Source: Bacteroidales bacterium UBA5072 | GTDB taxonomy: Bacteria > Bacteroidota > Bacteroidia > Bacteroidales > UBA10428 | Reading direction: 5' to 3' | DNA: 25,252 bases | Assembly (NCBI GenBank): GCA_002415855.1 | Contig: DIAS01000086.1 | Span: forward strand, 1-25,252 | Shown here: in pieces, positions 23,572 through 25,252 of the stretch | Position numbering within the stretch: the first letter of the stretch is position 1 | Layout: every line of letters begins with the position of its first letter | The notes under the pieces: generated by a model | What the model was told of the DNA's origin: nothing | Database searches by the model: none | Seen by the model: only the letters and a program-made list of their open reading frames with translations | Position numbers and translations under genes: made by a program

Positions 23572-23688
23572 TGAATCCGGTTTATGCAATAATACATTGC
23601 GTTGCTTTAACACCTGATGTTTCCCTGGCAAATGTAAAATTAATTCACCAGGATTGTGCGGTGCCTGGTGTAAACCTATAAAAAACAA

Positions 23689-23711
23689 AACCCCGCTTTT
23701 TAAACGGGGTT
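23689..23711 (-). terminator. Intrinsic terminator after the YceI gene
   Basis: AACCCCG (23689-23695) pairs with CGGGGTT (23705-23711) around nine bases. On the minus strand the stem is followed by TTGTTTTTTAT, and on the plus strand by TTTAAG, so it works mainly for YceI and could be bidirectional. It separates YceI from the hemolysin III gene. Confidence 0.85.
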
Positions 23712-23733
23712 TTTAAGAAGTCTTATAAGCGGA

Positions 23734-24378
23734 TTATTTGGACACCAGCTCAATCGAGAGTGTCATGTCATCATAGATGAACTGGTCTTTTAACTCGGAA
23801 AATATTGATTTGGACTGGTAATTTACGCCCCATTGGGTACGGTCGATGGTAAAGTCAGCCGTACTGGCGGCAACCTTGCCGTTCAGGATACTGATGGTGG
23901 CATCGAAACCTATCCTCTTTGTAATGCCTTTAATGGTAAGATCACCCTCTATACGGTGTGTGGCTTTTGCATCACTAACTGCTGTTCCGGGAAGTCTGGT
24001 CACCTTTGTGATCACAAATCTGGCCGTAGGGTATTTTGCCACATCAAAAAAGTCTGCCGACTTCAAATGACCTACCAGTTTGCTGTTCATGCCCTCATCT
24101 TTCAAATCGGTATTGGTAATGGTATTCAGCTCGATAACAAATGATCCGCCGGTAACTTCATTTTTGTTCAGGAGCAATTCCCCTGAGCTTAATTTAACGT
24201 AACCGACGTGTTCACCCGCGGGCTTTTTGCCCAGCCAGTTTACACGGCTGCCGGCAACATCAATGGCAAGTTTCTTGTCCGTTACGGTTTTACTCGCATT
24301 TTCGGCACTGACACCTGTCGATAAAACGAGCAGTGCGGAAACGATCATATAAACGATGACTTTGCTTTTCATATGCAT
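23734..24378 (-). CDS. YceI-family periplasmic protein
   Basis: The protein has 214 residues; the ATG at 24372 (MKSKV) is an equally good start, two codons on. A signal peptide ends near STGVSA/EN (about residue 25). The rest is the YceI lipocalin-like barrel: LAIDVAGSRVNWLGKK, GYVKLSSGELLLNKNEVTGGSFVIEL, LVGHLKSADFFDVAKYPTARFVITKV, RIEGDLTIKGITKRIGFDA and DFTIDRTQWGVNYQ. Known YceI proteins bind polyisoprenoid or other lipophilic molecules in the periplasm. It lies 152 bases downstream of the thioredoxin reductase gene on the same strand and has its own terminator. A weak -7-like CATGTTTG occurs at 24438-24445, without a matching -33 element. Confidence 0.94.
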   Translation of the reverse strand: MHMKSKVIVYMIVSALLVLSTGVSAENASKTVTDKKLAIDVAGSRVNWLGKKPAGEHVGYVKLSSGELLLNKNEVTGGSFVIELNTITNTDLKDEGMNSKLVGHLKSADFFDVAKYPTARFVITKVTRLPGTAVSDAKATHRIEGDLTIKGITKRIGFDATISILNGKVAASTADFTIDRTQWGVNYQSKSIFSELKDQFIYDDMTLSIELVSK

Positions 24379-24502
24379 TCATTTAATTTGTTTAGTGAAT
24401 TAATATAAACATTAAACACTAAAACCTGTTTTGTGTTCAAACATGTTATGTTAAATAACTTTATGAATGCAATAAAATTCTGCTTGTCAATAGAATAACA
24501 AA

Positions 24503-24524
24503 AAAGATTTAACAAAGATTTAAC
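24503..24524. repeat. 11-bp direct duplication AAAGATTTAAC x2
   Basis: Two exact adjoining copies lie six bases beyond the thioredoxin reductase stop, in an AT-rich gap with no gene. This could be a regulator site for yceI or chance in AT-rich sequence. Confidence 0.5.
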
Positions 24525-24530
24525 AGGGTA

Positions 24531-25252
24531 TTAATAATCCAGCTCCCTGGTTATATTGATAGCGGCAATCGTACCGTCAGCAATGGCTGTGGTGATTTGC
24601 CTGTACTTTTTACTCCTCACGTCCCCCACGGCATAAACATCGTGCAGGCTCGTCCGCATATCTTCATCTGTTTTCAGATAGCCCCAGTTATCCAGCTCAA
24701 GCCTGCCGCCAAACAGGTCGATATTGGGCTTCATCCCCACAAATATGAATACCCCGTCGGTTTCAAGTTCCATCATCTTATGGGTTTTCAGGCTTTCAAC
24801 AGTAACCACCATTTTATCCCCCCTGCGGGCAAACGATCTGGGTTCATGTGCAAATAAGACTTCCACATGCGGATTGGCCAACAGCTTTTCCTGCGCCTGC
24901 TTATTTGCCTGGAATTTATCAAACTGATGCACCATAGTGACCTTGGCCGCAAATTTCGTAATGAACTCGGCTTCCTCCACAGCCGAATTACCACCGCCGA
25001 TAACAATTACCTCTTTGTCGCCAAAATACTTGGCATCGCATGTGGCACAGTAGGAAATGCCCTTACCTTTAAACTCCTTTTCACCGGGGATATTCAGATA
25101 ATTGGGGGATGTGCCTGTGGCAATGATGATTTTTCTCGCCCGGATGGTTTCAAACTCATCAATAATGATTTCCTTTTTTTGAAGGTCAACCCGGGTAACA
25201 TCCACAGCTACTTTAAAAACACTGCCGCATTTTTTGGTTTGTTCCGACATGT
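24531..25252 (-). CDS. trxB: Thioredoxin reductase, 5'-truncated at the window edge
   Basis: The last 240 or so residues of the gene are present; the first FAD-binding segment is beyond the right edge. The ATG at 25250 is internal (MSEQTKKCG is the mid-protein helix of the family). The active-site dithiol CATCDAK follows GISY, and the NADPH-binding loop reads VIVIGGGNSAVEEAEFI. The second FAD motif, HDVYAVGDVRSKKYRQITTAIADGTIAA, is near the C-terminus, and the chain ends ITRELDY. It uses NADPH to reduce thioredoxin in the cytoplasm. The family usually has about 310-320 residues, so about 75 are missing. The adjacent downstream YceI gene may share a stress-related role, but nothing in the sequence proves that. 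Confidence 0.93.
   Translation of the reverse strand, partial: MSEQTKKCGSVFKVAVDVTRVDLQKKEIIIDEFETIRARKIIIATGTSPNYLNIPGEKEFKGKGISYCATCDAKYFGDKEVIVIGGGNSAVEEAEFITKFAAKVTMVHQFDKFQANKQAQEKLLANPHVEVLFAHEPRSFARRGDKMVVTVESLKTHKMMELETDGVFIFVGMKPNIDLFGGRLELDNWGYLKTDEDMRTSLHDVYAVGDVRSKKYRQITTAIADGTIAAINITRELDY

Noticed and set aside
23572..23688. N-terminal extension of the hemolysin III protein
   Set aside because: The extension would start at a TTG next to the terminator hairpin, and the 39 residues do not match the family. The ATG at 23571 gives the usual length.

Overview
This window comes from a member of the phylum Bacteroidota. The evidence is a SusC/SusD pair with an N-terminal STN domain on SusC, an ECF sigma factor followed by a FecR anti-sigma factor, LytTR/His-kinase signalling, DUF5916 and hemolysin III genes, promoters that resemble the TTTG / TAnnTTTG type, and few Shine-Dalgarno sites. 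Family order and species cannot be read with confidence. No tRNA, rRNA, CRISPR or transposase gene was seen.

The left half (1-13071) is a rhamnose-centred block, all on the minus strand. Read in the direction of transcription (right to left) it holds L-rhamnose isomerase, an FGGY kinase (probable rhamnulokinase), a tandem-domain class II aldolase, an ECF sigma factor, its FecR-type anti-sigma factor, SusC, SusD, a secreted alpha/beta-hydrolase esterase, and the first 64 codons of a lipoprotein whose N-terminus matches GH106 alpha-L-rhamnosidases. The likely logic is this: surface and periplasmic enzymes remove acyl groups and rhamnose from a rhamnose-containing glycan, SusCD imports oligosaccharides, the STN domain of SusC signals through FecR to the sigma factor, and released L-rhamnose goes through isomerase, kinase and aldolase. 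An AraC-family activator (13072-13950, plus strand), probably RhaR-like, is divergent from the isomerase. Between them lies a 149-bp tandem repeat of a 9-bp unit that probably sits in the isomerase mRNA leader. No sugar permease and no lactaldehyde reductase are seen here.

The centre (14236-19394) holds a PIF1-like helicase with HRDC and helix-turn-helix tail, an unrecognised conserved-looking protein that converges on it and overlaps it at the 3' ends, and a LytTR response regulator with its LytS-type sensor kinase (4-bp overlap).

The right part (19495-25252) is all minus strand: a DUF4405-like membrane protein with a DUF2271-like outer domain, a DUF5916 outer-membrane barrel, a hemolysin III/PAQR membrane protein, a YceI-family periplasmic protein and a 5'-truncated thioredoxin reductase.

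The gaps are rich in short palindromic repeats: a family with the core CTTCGACTCCGCTCAG (three loci), a CCTGCC/GGCAGG hairpin in two places directly after stop codons, and a 159-bp nested inverted-repeat element after the AraC gene. No gap without a gene exceeds 300 bases.
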